Assembly (NCBI GenBank): GCA_945881965.1
Contig: CAMCVS010000001.1
Coordinates: forward strand, 477,402 to 541,401
Direction of reading: 5' to 3'
Source of the DNA: Paracoccus haematequi
GTDB lineage: Bacteria > Pseudomonadota > Alphaproteobacteria > Rhodobacterales > Rhodobacteraceae
DNA: 64,000 nucleotides
Shown piece by piece: positions 1-7,929 of this stretch (the first letter of the stretch is position 1; each line of letters starts with the position of its first letter). Position numbers and translations under genes: made by a program. The notes under the pieces are model-generated. The model made no database searches. It was given only the letters and a program-made list of their open reading frames with translations, and was not told the origin of the DNA.

Positions 1-1170
1 CTTTTCGACCCATGTCCCCAAGGGCGCAATATCGGACAGGCCCACCGACGGGTTGACCTTGTCGCCTTCGACCTGCCGCCCGCCGCCAAGACGCACCACG
101 ATCAGGCCCAGCGCGTGGGTGTCCATCGCGGTCACATATCCGGCGCGGTCGGCGGCGATTTCGCGGATCACGCTGGCCTCGGGCAGGAAGCGCGCCCAAT
201 CCTCGACGAACCGCAGCGGGCCACCTTGGGCCGCGACCATGCGGGCAAAGGTTTCGGCGGCGCTACCATCGGCGATGGCGTCCGCAATCGCGGCTGCACC
301 GGTTTCGATGTCGCTGGCCAGCCCCGCCTCGGCCAGAGCCAGCCCGCCCAGCACCGCCGTCAGGTCATGCAAGGGGCCACGCGCGGCCCCTGTCAGCACC
401 TGCATGGATGCGGCAACCTCCAACGCATTGCCCGCCGCCGGGGCCAGCGGCTGGTTCATGTCGGTGATCAGGGCCGATGTGCGGCACCCCGCCGCGCGCG
501 CGGTTTCCACGAGGGCCACCGCCAGCGCGCGGGCGTCCGCGTCACTGGCCATGAACGCGCCTGAGCCGGTTTTGACGTCCAGCACCAGCCCGTCCAGCCC
601 CGCCGCCAGTTTCTTGGACAGGATCGACGCGGTGATCAGGTCGATGCTTTCGACCGTGCCGGTCACGTCGCGGATGGCATACAGCCGCTTGTCGGCGGGG
701 GCGATGTCGGCAGTGGCTGAGACAATGGCGCAGCCGACCGAGGCCACCACATCGCGGAACCGCGCCGGGTCCAGCCCGGTCTGGAAACCGGGGATCGATT
801 CCAGCTTGTCCAGTGTGCCGCCGGTATGGCCCAACCCGCGCCCGGATATCATCGGCACCGCCGCGCCACAGGCCGCCAGCGCGGGCGCAAGGATCAGCGA
901 CACGCAATCCCCCACGCCCCCCGTCGAATGCTTGTCCAACACCGGGCGATCCAGCGACCAATCCAGCATCCGGCCCGAATCGCGCATCGCCAGCGTCAGC
1001 GCGACGCGGCCCTGATCGCCCAGCCCCTTCAGCACCACGGCCATCGCAAAGGCGCCCGCCTGCGCGGCGCTGACACCGCCATCGGCAAGGCCCTGCGCGA
1101 ACCAGCGGAGTTCGTCCCGCGACGGCATTTGCCCGTCACGCAGCCGGGTCAGGATCGTGCGCGCATCCAT
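1..1170 (-). CDS. deoA: Thymidine phosphorylase, 3' end outside window
   Basis: This enzyme phosphorolyses thymidine and deoxyuridine to the base and deoxyribose 1-phosphate in nucleoside salvage. 390 codons are visible and the family is about 435-440 residues, so some 45 C-terminal residues lie beyond position 1. The signature KHSTGGVGD is at residues 80-88. R167 (YAIRDVT), S182 and K186 match the known thymidine-contact residues of the E. coli enzyme, and KTGSGAFM starts at 200. The ATG shares bases with the stop of cdd (TGATG), so the two are translationally coupled. It is the last visible gene of a minus-strand operon with cdd and a VOC-cupin protein. The family assignment is very secure. 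Confidence 0.96.
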   Translation of the reverse strand, partial: MDARTILTRLRDGQMPSRDELRWFAQGLADGGVSAAQAGAFAMAVVLKGLGDQGRVALTLAMRDSGRMLDWSLDRPVLDKHSTGGVGDCVSLILAPALAACGAAVPMISGRGLGHTGGTLDKLESIPGFQTGLDPARFRDVVASVGCAIVSATADIAPADKRLYAIRDVTGTVESIDLITASILSKKLAAGLDGLVLDVKTGSGAFMASDADARALAVALVETARAAGCRTSALITDMNQPLAPAAGNALEVAASMQVLTGAARGPLHDLTAVLGGLALAEAGLASDIETGAAAIADAIADGSAAETFARMVAAQGGPLRFVEDWARFLPEASVIREIAADRAGYVTAMDTHALGLIVVRLGGGRQVEGDKVNPSVGLSDIAPLGTWVEK

Positions 1171-1562
1171 CAGGCGCGGTCCATCTGCGCTTGGTCAAAG
1201 GCACCGGGCAGCATCTCGCCCACCGTCGTCCGGCGCGTCAGCCCATCGGTGGTGGCGAGCGTGACAGGCACATCTGCAGCGGCAAATTCCGCCAGCTTTT
1301 GCCGACACCCGCCGCAGGGCGTGACGGGCACCGGGCTGTCGGCGATCACGCAGACCTCGGTGATGACGGTTTCGCCAGCGGCGACCATCGCGGCAATCGC
1401 GCCCGCCTCGGCGCAGGTGCCTTCGGGATAGGCCACGTTTTCGACGTTACAGCCAACATGCACCGCGCCGGATGCCCCCCGGATCGCCGCGCCGACCTTG
1501 AACCGGGAATAGGGCACATAGGCATTTTCACGCACCGCACGGGCGGATTCCAGCAAACTCAT
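1170..1562 (-). CDS. cdd: Cytidine deaminase, homotetrameric type
   Basis: It hydrolyses cytidine and deoxycytidine to uridine and deoxyuridine, feeding deoA next door. The 130-residue length fits the small tetrameric class. The zinc ligands are C50 (in TCAEAG) and C83/C86 (in PCGGCRQ), with proton-shuttle E52. The substrate-binding NVENVAYP segment is at 39-46. The ATG at 1562 was chosen because it gives an N-terminus MSLLESAR of family length and overlaps the upstream stop as ATGA. A longer in-frame extension upstream is only antisense-free read-through of the neighbouring gene. It is coupled to both neighbours by overlapping start and stop codons. Confidence 0.95.
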   Translation of the reverse strand: MSLLESARAVRENAYVPYSRFKVGAAIRGASGAVHVGCNVENVAYPEGTCAEAGAIAAMVAAGETVITEVCVIADSPVPVTPCGGCRQKLAEFAAADVPVTLATTDGLTRRTTVGEMLPGAFDQAQMDRA

Positions 1563-2662
1563 GACGCCTCCTCTTGGGTCTCGACACGGCCCGGCAGGGC
1601 GACTTCCAGCAGTTCCAGATCGGGGGATGGGGCGGCATAGCGTATCCGCAGCCCCGGCGGGATGACAAAGGCGTCGCCTTGTTCCACGGCCATGTCGGGT
1701 TGGCCGTCCGCCTGTAAGACCATCCCGCCTGCCATCACATAGGTGAACAGGATATCGCCGCTGTGGGTATGCCAACGCGGGGCCGCGCCATCGGGGCGCA
1801 CCACCAGCACCCCCGCGACGCCCTGCGTATTTGCGGCAATCGTGGTGTCGCGGGCGACATAGCCCGTCAGGCGATGCGGCTGCCATACGGCGCCGTCGGG
1901 CGTATTCCAGACAAACCGCTGGCCATCCCATTCCCGGTCCGGGCGCAGATGCGGCGTGGGCAGGGTCATCGCATGGTCGATTTCGGTCACGTGGTCGGCG
2001 GGCACGCCGATCTCGATCACCTCGATGCCGTCAGATGCGGTCAGCACGCGGTGCCGGATTTGCGGCGGCTGAATGAAACAGGACCCCGGCGTCAGCCGCA
2101 TGGGCGGACCCTGATCCTCGTAGACCACATCGACCCAGCCCGCGATGCAGAAGATCAACTGAAACCCGATCCGGTGGAAATGCACAGAATCGGGCACCGG
2201 GCCGCCGTCCGGGATCCGGATATGCGACGCGATCATCGCGCCGCCCAGCCGGTCGGGGACCAGATCACGATACATCATGCCCGCGCGGCCCACGACCCAT
2301 GGCGCGCCATCCTTCAACCGCCGCACCGCGAAACTGTGCAGCGTCGGCGGGATCACCATGGGCGGGGTCAGCGCGTCAATGTCCACCCGCGTGCCGTTCG
2401 GCGCGGTCAAGCTGCGCGCGCCCCCGGCAAAGCCATCGGGGTCATCGGTCAGGATGCGCAGCATCGCAGGGGCCGTTGTGGCGTGGCGATCCAGCCGCAG
2501 GTGCAGGCCATGCCCCGACAATAACGCTACCGCCGGATCATCGGCGGGCCATATCGCATCCATCCGCATCCCCAGCACGTCGGTGAAAAACGCGATATCG
2601 GCGCGCAGGTCCTGCGTGGACATATGAATTTCGGCACGAATTGCGGGGTGGATCGTGGTCAT
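1559..2662 (-). CDS. VOC (glyoxalase-like) plus two-cupin fusion protein
   Basis: This 367-residue protein has three parts. Residues 1-95 resemble a VOC/glyoxalase fold (TQDLRADIAFFTDVLGMRM). A first cupin lies around 150-240, with VHFHRIGFQLIF and a later RHRVL. A second cupin lies around 285-360, with PRWHTHSGDILFTYV. The His-rich cupin motifs suggest a metal site. No substrate can be assigned. It is the promoter-proximal gene of the operon with cdd and deoA (4-bp ATGA overlap), which points to a role linked to nucleoside or deoxyribose catabolism, but that is inference. It is divergent from maeB across a 156-bp region. Confidence 0.75.
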   Translation of the reverse strand: MTTIHPAIRAEIHMSTQDLRADIAFFTDVLGMRMDAIWPADDPAVALLSGHGLHLRLDRHATTAPAMLRILTDDPDGFAGGARSLTAPNGTRVDIDALTPPMVIPPTLHSFAVRRLKDGAPWVVGRAGMMYRDLVPDRLGGAMIASHIRIPDGGPVPDSVHFHRIGFQLIFCIAGWVDVVYEDQGPPMRLTPGSCFIQPPQIRHRVLTASDGIEVIEIGVPADHVTEIDHAMTLPTPHLRPDREWDGQRFVWNTPDGAVWQPHRLTGYVARDTTIAANTQGVAGVLVVRPDGAAPRWHTHSGDILFTYVMAGGMVLQADGQPDMAVEQGDAFVIPPGLRIRYAAPSPDLELLEVALPGRVETQEEAS

Positions 2663-2780
2663 GGGCGTCTCCGGTCAGGGCACAAGCGTGGCGCGGGCGG
2701 GCCGGAAATGCAAGGGCGGTGCCATGCGGCCGCCCGGCCACGAAAGTGCAACGAAAACCTGTCTTTCGCCCGTCACAGCG

Positions 2781-2800
2781 ATGGTTTAACCTTAAACCAT
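2781..2800. promoter_or_regulatory. 20-bp palindrome upstream of maeB
   Basis: ATGGTTTAACCTTAAACCAT is a 9-bp perfect inverted repeat with a 2-bp CC spacer, ending 18 bp before the maeB start codon. It is AT-rich within a GC-rich region. It looks like a repressor operator or a small 5'-UTR hairpin; the regulator is unknown. Confidence 0.6.
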
Positions 2801-2818
2801 TCCATCAGGAGCCGCGCG

Positions 2819-5110
2819 ATGTCAGATCCCCAAAGCGAGACACAGAAAGAAAGCCTGCGTCAGGCCGCCTTGGAGTATCACGAATTTCCCCGCCCCGGAA
2901 AACTGGAAATCCGCGCCACCAAGCCCTTGGCGAATGGCCGCGACCTTGCCCGTGCCTATAGTCCCGGCGTGGCCGAAGCCTGCCTTGAAATCAAGGCCGA
3001 CCCGAGCGCCGCCGCCCGCTATACCACACGCGGCAATCTGGTGGCGGTGGTCACGAATGGCACCGCCGTTCTGGGGCTGGGCAATATCGGCGCGCTGGCC
3101 TCCAAGCCGGTGATGGAAGGCAAGGCGGTGCTGTTCAAGAAATTCGCGGGCATCGACTGTTTCGACATCGAATTGAACGAACCCGACCCGGTGCGGCTGG
3201 CAGAAATCGTTTGCGCGCTGGAACCCACATTCGGGGCGATCAACCTCGAAGATATCAAGGCGCCGGATTGTTTCACCGTCGAACGCATCTGCCGCGCGCG
3301 GATGAATATCCCAGTTTTTCACGACGACCAGCACGGCACGGCGATTGTCGTGGGCGCGGCGGCGACCAATGCGCTGCATGTCGCGGGCAAGCGGTTCGAG
3401 GATATCAGGATCGTGTCCACGGGCGGCGGGGCGGCGGGGATTGCCTGTCTCAACATGTTGCTGAAGCTGGGGGTGCGGCGCGAGAATGTCTGGCTGTGTG
3501 ACATTCACGGGCTGGTGCATGTGGGCCGCGAGATGGACATGAACCCGGAAAAGGCCGCCTATGCGCAGGATACCGACCTGCGGACACTGGATCAGGTGAT
3601 CGACGGCGCGGACCTGTTTCTGGGCTTGTCCGGGCCGCGTGTGCTGACGCCCGCGATGGTCGCGCGGATGGCGAAACGCCCGATCATCTTTGCGCTGGCG
3701 AACCCCACGCCCGAAATCCTGCCCGAAGACGCCCGCGCCGCCGCCCCCGACGCGATCATCGCCACCGGGCGCAGCGATTATCCCAATCAGGTCAACAACG
3801 TGCTGTGTTTCCCGTTCATCTTTCGCGGCGCGCTGGATGTGGGGGCGACGGAAATCAACGACGCCATGCAACTGGCCTGCATCGACGGTATTGCGCAACT
3901 GGCCCGCGCCACCACCAGCGCCGAGGCGGCGGCGGCCTATCGCGGTGAAACCCTGACCTTTGGGGCCGAATACCTGATCCCGAAACCGTTTGATCCGCGC
4001 CTGATCGGTGTGGTCGCCGCTGCCGTGGCGCAGGCCGCGATGGACACGGGGGTTGCCACGCGCCCCATCTCTGACATGGACAGCTATCGGCAGCGTCTGG
4101 CCGGGTCGGTGTTCAAATCCGCCTTGCTGATGCGTCCGGTGTTCGAGGCGTCGAAACTTGCCGCGCGCACCATCGTCTTTGCCGAAGGCGAGGATGAACG
4201 CGTGCTGCGCGCCGCCAATGGGATGATGGAGGAATCCAACGATATCCCCGTGCTGATCGGTCGCCCGGAGGTGATCGAGGCCCGGTGTGACCGCCACGGC
4301 CTGACCATCCGTCCCGGACGGGATTTCCAGATCGTGAACCCGGAAAACGATCCGCGCTATCGCGATTACTGGGGCACCTATCAGCAGATCATGGCGCGGC
4401 GCGGCGTCACGCCCGATCAGGCCCGCGCGATTATGCGCACCAATACCACGGCGATTGGCGCGGTCATGGTGCATCGCGGCGAGGCCGACAGCCTGATCTG
4501 CGGCACCTTTGGTGAATACCGCTGGCACCTGAACTATGTGACGCAGGTGTTGGGCACGGACACCTTGCAACCGCATGGCGCGCTGTCGCTGATGATCCTG
4601 GAAGACGGGCCGCTGTTCATCGCCGATACGCAGGTGCGCGTCACCCCCACCCCGTCCGAAATCGCCCAGACCGCGATCGGGGCCGCGCGCCATGCCCGCC
4701 GGTTCGGTCTGGTGCCGCAGGTGGCGCTGTGTGCGCAATCGCAATTCGGCAACATGGCGGGGGGCACCGGCGAGACGCTGCGCGCCGCGCTGGATATCCT
4801 TGACAGTGCGCCGCGCGATTTCGCCTATGAGGGCGAGATGAACATCGACACGGCGCTGGACCCCGATCTGCGGGCGCGGCTGTTGCCGCAGAACCGGCTG
4901 ACTGGCCCCGCGAATGTGCTGATCTTTGCCCATGCCGATGCGGCATCGGGCGTGCGCAACATCCTGAAAATGAAGGCGGGCGGGCTGGAGGTTGGCCCGA
5001 TCCTGATGGGCATGGGCAACCGCGCCCATATCGTCAGCCCGTCGATCACCGCGCGCGGGTTGCTGAACATGGCAGCGATTGCTGGCACGCCGGTGTCGCA
5101 ATACGGCTGA
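2819..5110 (+). CDS. maeB: NADP-dependent malic enzyme with C-terminal phosphotransacetylase-like domain
   Basis: It oxidatively decarboxylates malate to pyruvate with NADP. The 763-residue length is that of the large MaeB class. The malic domain contains AYSPGVAEAC (residues 46-55), GLGNIG (86-91) and the catalytic-lysine stretch MEGKAVLFKKF (99-109). The NAD(P)-binding domain contains FHDDQHGTA and a GGGAAGIA turn. From about residue 430 the protein is phosphotransacetylase-like (RPVFEASKL, FAEGEDERVLRAA), a region that is regulatory rather than catalytic in this family. The start at 2819 follows CAGGAG. A longer upstream in-frame extension lacks family similarity. A palindrome just upstream suggests operator control. 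Confidence 0.96.
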   Translation: MSDPQSETQKESLRQAALEYHEFPRPGKLEIRATKPLANGRDLARAYSPGVAEACLEIKADPSAAARYTTRGNLVAVVTNGTAVLGLGNIGALASKPVMEGKAVLFKKFAGIDCFDIELNEPDPVRLAEIVCALEPTFGAINLEDIKAPDCFTVERICRARMNIPVFHDDQHGTAIVVGAAATNALHVAGKRFEDIRIVSTGGGAAGIACLNMLLKLGVRRENVWLCDIHGLVHVGREMDMNPEKAAYAQDTDLRTLDQVIDGADLFLGLSGPRVLTPAMVARMAKRPIIFALANPTPEILPEDARAAAPDAIIATGRSDYPNQVNNVLCFPFIFRGALDVGATEINDAMQLACIDGIAQLARATTSAEAAAAYRGETLTFGAEYLIPKPFDPRLIGVVAAAVAQAAMDTGVATRPISDMDSYRQRLAGSVFKSALLMRPVFEASKLAARTIVFAEGEDERVLRAANGMMEESNDIPVLIGRPEVIEARCDRHGLTIRPGRDFQIVNPENDPRYRDYWGTYQQIMARRGVTPDQARAIMRTNTTAIGAVMVHRGEADSLICGTFGEYRWHLNYVTQVLGTDTLQPHGALSLMILEDGPLFIADTQVRVTPTPSEIAQTAIGAARHARRFGLVPQVALCAQSQFGNMAGGTGETLRAALDILDSAPRDFAYEGEMNIDTALDPDLRARLLPQNRLTGPANVLIFAHADAASGVRNILKMKAGGLEVGPILMGMGNRAHIVSPSITARGLLNMAAIAGTPVSQYG

Positions 5111-5120
5111 GTCGGGATGA

Positions 5121-5197
5121 TGCAAAGCGGCGCTATCCGCTTTGCAAATCATGCTGACCGCAGGCAATTTTCCCCGCTGCGCGCCGGAGTTTGCAAA
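5121..5197. promoter_or_regulatory. TTTGCAAA half-sites (ScfR/PccR-like) and hairpin upstream of prpE
   Basis: Two perfect TTTGCAAA octamers lie at 5141-5148 and 5190-5197, 49 bp apart, in the 212-bp gap before prpE. A partial copy (ATGCAAA, 5120-5126) forms a perfect 10-bp inverted repeat with the first: TGCAAAGCGG at 5121-5130 and CCGCTTTGCA at 5137-5146. The same hairpin sits 10 bp after the maeB stop and might also help terminate that transcript. TTTGCAAA pairs are, from memory, the reported operator of the propionyl-CoA regulator PccR in Rhodobacter. prpE makes propionyl-CoA, which fits. Confidence 0.6.
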
Positions 5198-5322
5198 ACA
5201 GATGCGATGGCGCGCGACCTGCCGGGCAAATTCCGCATGACGCAACCGTCCTGTTGCCGGTAACGTGCTTGCCCGAGGGCCGCGCGCGGGACTATCCCAG
5301 CGGAACGACGGAGGAGACAGTC

Positions 5323-7218
5323 ATGACCACCTATGCCGCGGTATATGCCGCCTGGAAAGCCGACCCCGAAGCCTTCTGGATGGACGCGGCGCAGCGCATC
5401 CACTGGCATCAGCCGCCGTCGCGCGCGCTGTTTGATCGCGGCAATGACCTGTATGAATGGTATGCCGACGGGCTGACCAACACGTGTTATAACGCGGTGG
5501 ACCGCCATGTCGCAGATGGGCGCGGCGATCAGGTGGCGATTATCCATGACAGCCCGATCACCGGCACCATCCGCAAGATCACCTATGCCGACCTGCTGAC
5601 CCGCGTTGCCACGCTGGCGGGTGCGTTGCAGGCCCAAGGCATCACCAAGGGCGACCGCGTCATCATCTACATGCCGATGGTCCCCGAGGCGGTCGAGGCG
5701 ATGCTGGCCTGCGCGCGGATCGGCGCGATCCATTCGGTGGTGTTCGGCGGCTTTGCCGCGCATGAGCTGGCGGTGCGGATCGACGATGCGACGCCGCGCG
5801 CGATCATCGCCGCGTCCTGCGGGTTGGAACCGGGCCGCGTGGTGCATTACAAACCGCTGCTGGACAGCGCGATTGAACAGGCGACGCACAAGCCCGATTT
5901 CACTGTGATCCTGCAACGCGAACAGGAACCCTGCACGCTGATTGCGGGCCGCGATCTTGACTGGCACGCGTTTCAGGCGGGCGTGACCCCTGCCGATTGC
6001 GTCTGGGTCAAGGGCAACCATCCCGCCTATATCCTGTATACCTCGGGCACCACGGGCCAGCCTAAGGGCGTGGTGCGCCCGACCGGCGGGCATATGGTGG
6101 CGCTGCACTGGTCGATGAAGAACATCTACAACGTCGATCCGGGCGATGTGTTCTGGGCGGCGTCCGATGTGGGTTGGGTCGTGGGGCACAGCTATATCTG
6201 CTATGGCCCGCTGATCCACGGCAACACCACTGTGGTGTTCGAAGGCAAGCCTATCGGCACGCCGGATGCGGGCACCTTCTGGCGCGTCATCAGCGAACAT
6301 AATGTGCGGTCGTTCTTCACCGCGCCGACCGCGTTCCGCGCCATCAAGCGCGAAGACCCCAAGGGCGTGTATCGCGCGAAATATGACCTGTCCTGCCTGC
6401 GCGCGCTGTATCTGGCGGGCGAACGCGCCGACAGCGACACCATCGTCTGGGCGCAGAATATCCTTGGCGTGCCGGTCTATGACCATTGGTGGCAGACCGA
6501 AACCGGCTGGACCATCGCGGGCAATCCGGCGGGGATCGAGGCACTGCCGGTGAAACTCGGCTCGCCCACCGTGGCGATGCCCGGTTATGACGTGCAGGTT
6601 CTTGACGAAGCGGGACACCCTGTGGGCCCGAACACGCTGGGCGCGATTGCCGTGAAACTGCCGCTGCCGCCCGGCACCTTGCCCACGCTGTGGAATGCGA
6701 CGGACCGGTTCAAGAAAAGCTATCTTTCGCATTTCCCCGGCTATTATGAAACGGGCGATGCCGGTATGATCGACGAAGACGGGTATCTGTATATCATGGC
6801 GCGCACGGATGACGTGATCAACGTAGCGGGCCATCGCCTGTCCACCGGCGCGATGGAGGAGGTGCTGGCATCCCACCCCGATGTCGCCGAATGTGCCGTG
6901 ATCGGCGCAGGCGATGAATTGAAGGGGCAGGTGCCCGTGGGTTTCCTGTGCCTGACCAAGGGCGTGAACCGCCCCCATGATGTGATCGTCAAGGAATGTG
7001 TGACGCTGATGCGGGACCAGATCGGCCCGGTCGCCGATTTCAAGCGCGCCGTGGTGGTGGACCGCCTGCCCAAGACGCGGTCGGGAAAGATCCTGCGCGC
7101 CACAATGGTCAAGATCGCCGACAGCCAGCCGTTCAAGATGCCCGCGACGATTGATGACCCTGCGATCCTGGACGAGATCAAGGCCGCGCTGCAAGGCATC
7201 GGCTTCGCCAAGGGCTAA
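5323..7218 (+). CDS. prpE: Propionyl-CoA synthetase
   Basis: This AMP-forming acyl-CoA synthetase (631 residues) activates propionate via propionyl-AMP. The ATP-binding P-loop motif YTSGTTGQPKG is at about residues 239-249. Downstream are the WWQTETGW motif, the hinge-region YETGD and ARTDDVINVAGHRLST, and the C-terminal catalytic lysine in RSGKILR (about 588). The overall wording (WHQPPSRALFD at the N-terminus, NTCYNAVDRHV) is PrpE-like rather than acetyl-CoA synthetase. The start at 5323 follows GAGGAG with correct spacing. Possible ScfR-type sites upstream point to induction by propionate metabolism. It is preceded by maeB, which drains C4 acids to pyruvate and fits downstream propionate assimilation. 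Confidence 0.93.
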   Translation: MTTYAAVYAAWKADPEAFWMDAAQRIHWHQPPSRALFDRGNDLYEWYADGLTNTCYNAVDRHVADGRGDQVAIIHDSPITGTIRKITYADLLTRVATLAGALQAQGITKGDRVIIYMPMVPEAVEAMLACARIGAIHSVVFGGFAAHELAVRIDDATPRAIIAASCGLEPGRVVHYKPLLDSAIEQATHKPDFTVILQREQEPCTLIAGRDLDWHAFQAGVTPADCVWVKGNHPAYILYTSGTTGQPKGVVRPTGGHMVALHWSMKNIYNVDPGDVFWAASDVGWVVGHSYICYGPLIHGNTTVVFEGKPIGTPDAGTFWRVISEHNVRSFFTAPTAFRAIKREDPKGVYRAKYDLSCLRALYLAGERADSDTIVWAQNILGVPVYDHWWQTETGWTIAGNPAGIEALPVKLGSPTVAMPGYDVQVLDEAGHPVGPNTLGAIAVKLPLPPGTLPTLWNATDRFKKSYLSHFPGYYETGDAGMIDEDGYLYIMARTDDVINVAGHRLSTGAMEEVLASHPDVAECAVIGAGDELKGQVPVGFLCLTKGVNRPHDVIVKECVTLMRDQIGPVADFKRAVVVDRLPKTRSGKILRATMVKIADSQPFKMPATIDDPAILDEIKAALQGIGFAKG

Positions 7219-7222
7219 GCGC

Positions 7223-7291
7223 AGAGGGGGCGCTGCCCCCGCCCCGGATTTCATCCGGGGCCCCCCGGAGGTATTTGGGGCAAAATGAAAG
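7223..7291 (+). repeat. Interspersed palindromic element, copy A
   Basis: It begins AGAGGGGGCGCTGCCCCC, has a variable GC-rich hairpin centre, and ends CCCCGGAGGTATTTGGGG then GCAAAATGAAAG-like sequence. Copies B (34498-34575) and C (54875-54961, reversed) share both ends. It lies 5 bp after the prpE stop, in the gap before the CIA30 gene. It probably folds into strong hairpins and may act as a terminator. Confidence 0.75.
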
Positions 7292-7332
7292 CAGGGGGTT
7301 CTTTTGGAGGTGCGCGGGACTATCTTTGCACT

Positions 7333-7854
7333 ATGAAAAGACTGCTCGCCCTGTTCTGCCTCTTGCCCGGCCTTGCATTTGCAGAGGGACTGATGATCGA
7401 CACTTTCCGCGATCCCGCGCGTTGGCAGTTCTTTACCGATCAGGTGATGGGCGGCGTGTCCACCGGCACTGTGCAGGTGGCGGATGGCGTGTTGCGGTTG
7501 TCCGGCGATGTCAGCACCAAGAATCGCGGCGGGTTCATTCAGGCGCGGATTGATCTGCCGGACGGGCTGGCCACGGATACGGCGGCGTTCGTGATGTCGG
7601 TGCGCGGCAATGGCGAGGGCTATTTCCTGCATCTGCGCACGCGGGGGTCGATGCTGCCGTGGCAGTATTATCAGGCACCCTTTGCCAGCAGCGCGGACTG
7701 GACCGAGGTGCGGGTGCCGCTGACCGCGTTCAAACCATCAGGCGCGCTGTTGCGCGATCTGCCGCGCCCGCAGGATATCCGGTCGGTCGCCGTGGTGGCA
7801 TATGGCCGCGATTACCGCGCTGATGTCGAGGTGCGCAGCCTGACGGTGGAATGA
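7333..7854 (+). CDS. CIA30-family secreted protein
   Basis: This 173-residue protein has a typical Sec signal peptide (MKRLLALFCLLPGLAFA, cleavage near residue 18). The remainder resembles the complex I intermediate-associated protein 30 (CIA30) beta-sandwich, with FRDPARWQFFTDQVMGGVSTG, GYFLHLRTRGS and the closing VRSLTVE. Bacterial members are exported and of unknown function; nothing here links it to complex I assembly. The start at 7333 was preferred over an in-frame ATG at 7285 because it gives a proper signal peptide and the longer form would begin inside the palindromic repeat. Confidence 0.8.
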   Translation: MKRLLALFCLLPGLAFAEGLMIDTFRDPARWQFFTDQVMGGVSTGTVQVADGVLRLSGDVSTKNRGGFIQARIDLPDGLATDTAAFVMSVRGNGEGYFLHLRTRGSMLPWQYYQAPFASSADWTEVRVPLTAFKPSGALLRDLPRPQDIRSVAVVAYGRDYRADVEVRSLTVE

Positions 7855-7929
7855 CCCACAGCGACTGTATCCTCTTGGCGGCGGGGTGGACGCGGGTCTA
7901 GGCTGGTGGCGGACAAGGGAGAGCCGCGC

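Noticed and set aside
2822-5245. 807-codon open frame antisense to maeB
   Set aside because: Shadow of a GC-rich gene: very rich in Arg, His and Gln, no domain, and opposite a clear malic enzyme.
5149-7632. 827-codon open frame antisense to prpE
   Set aside because: Arg/His/Gln-rich shadow opposite a certain CDS.
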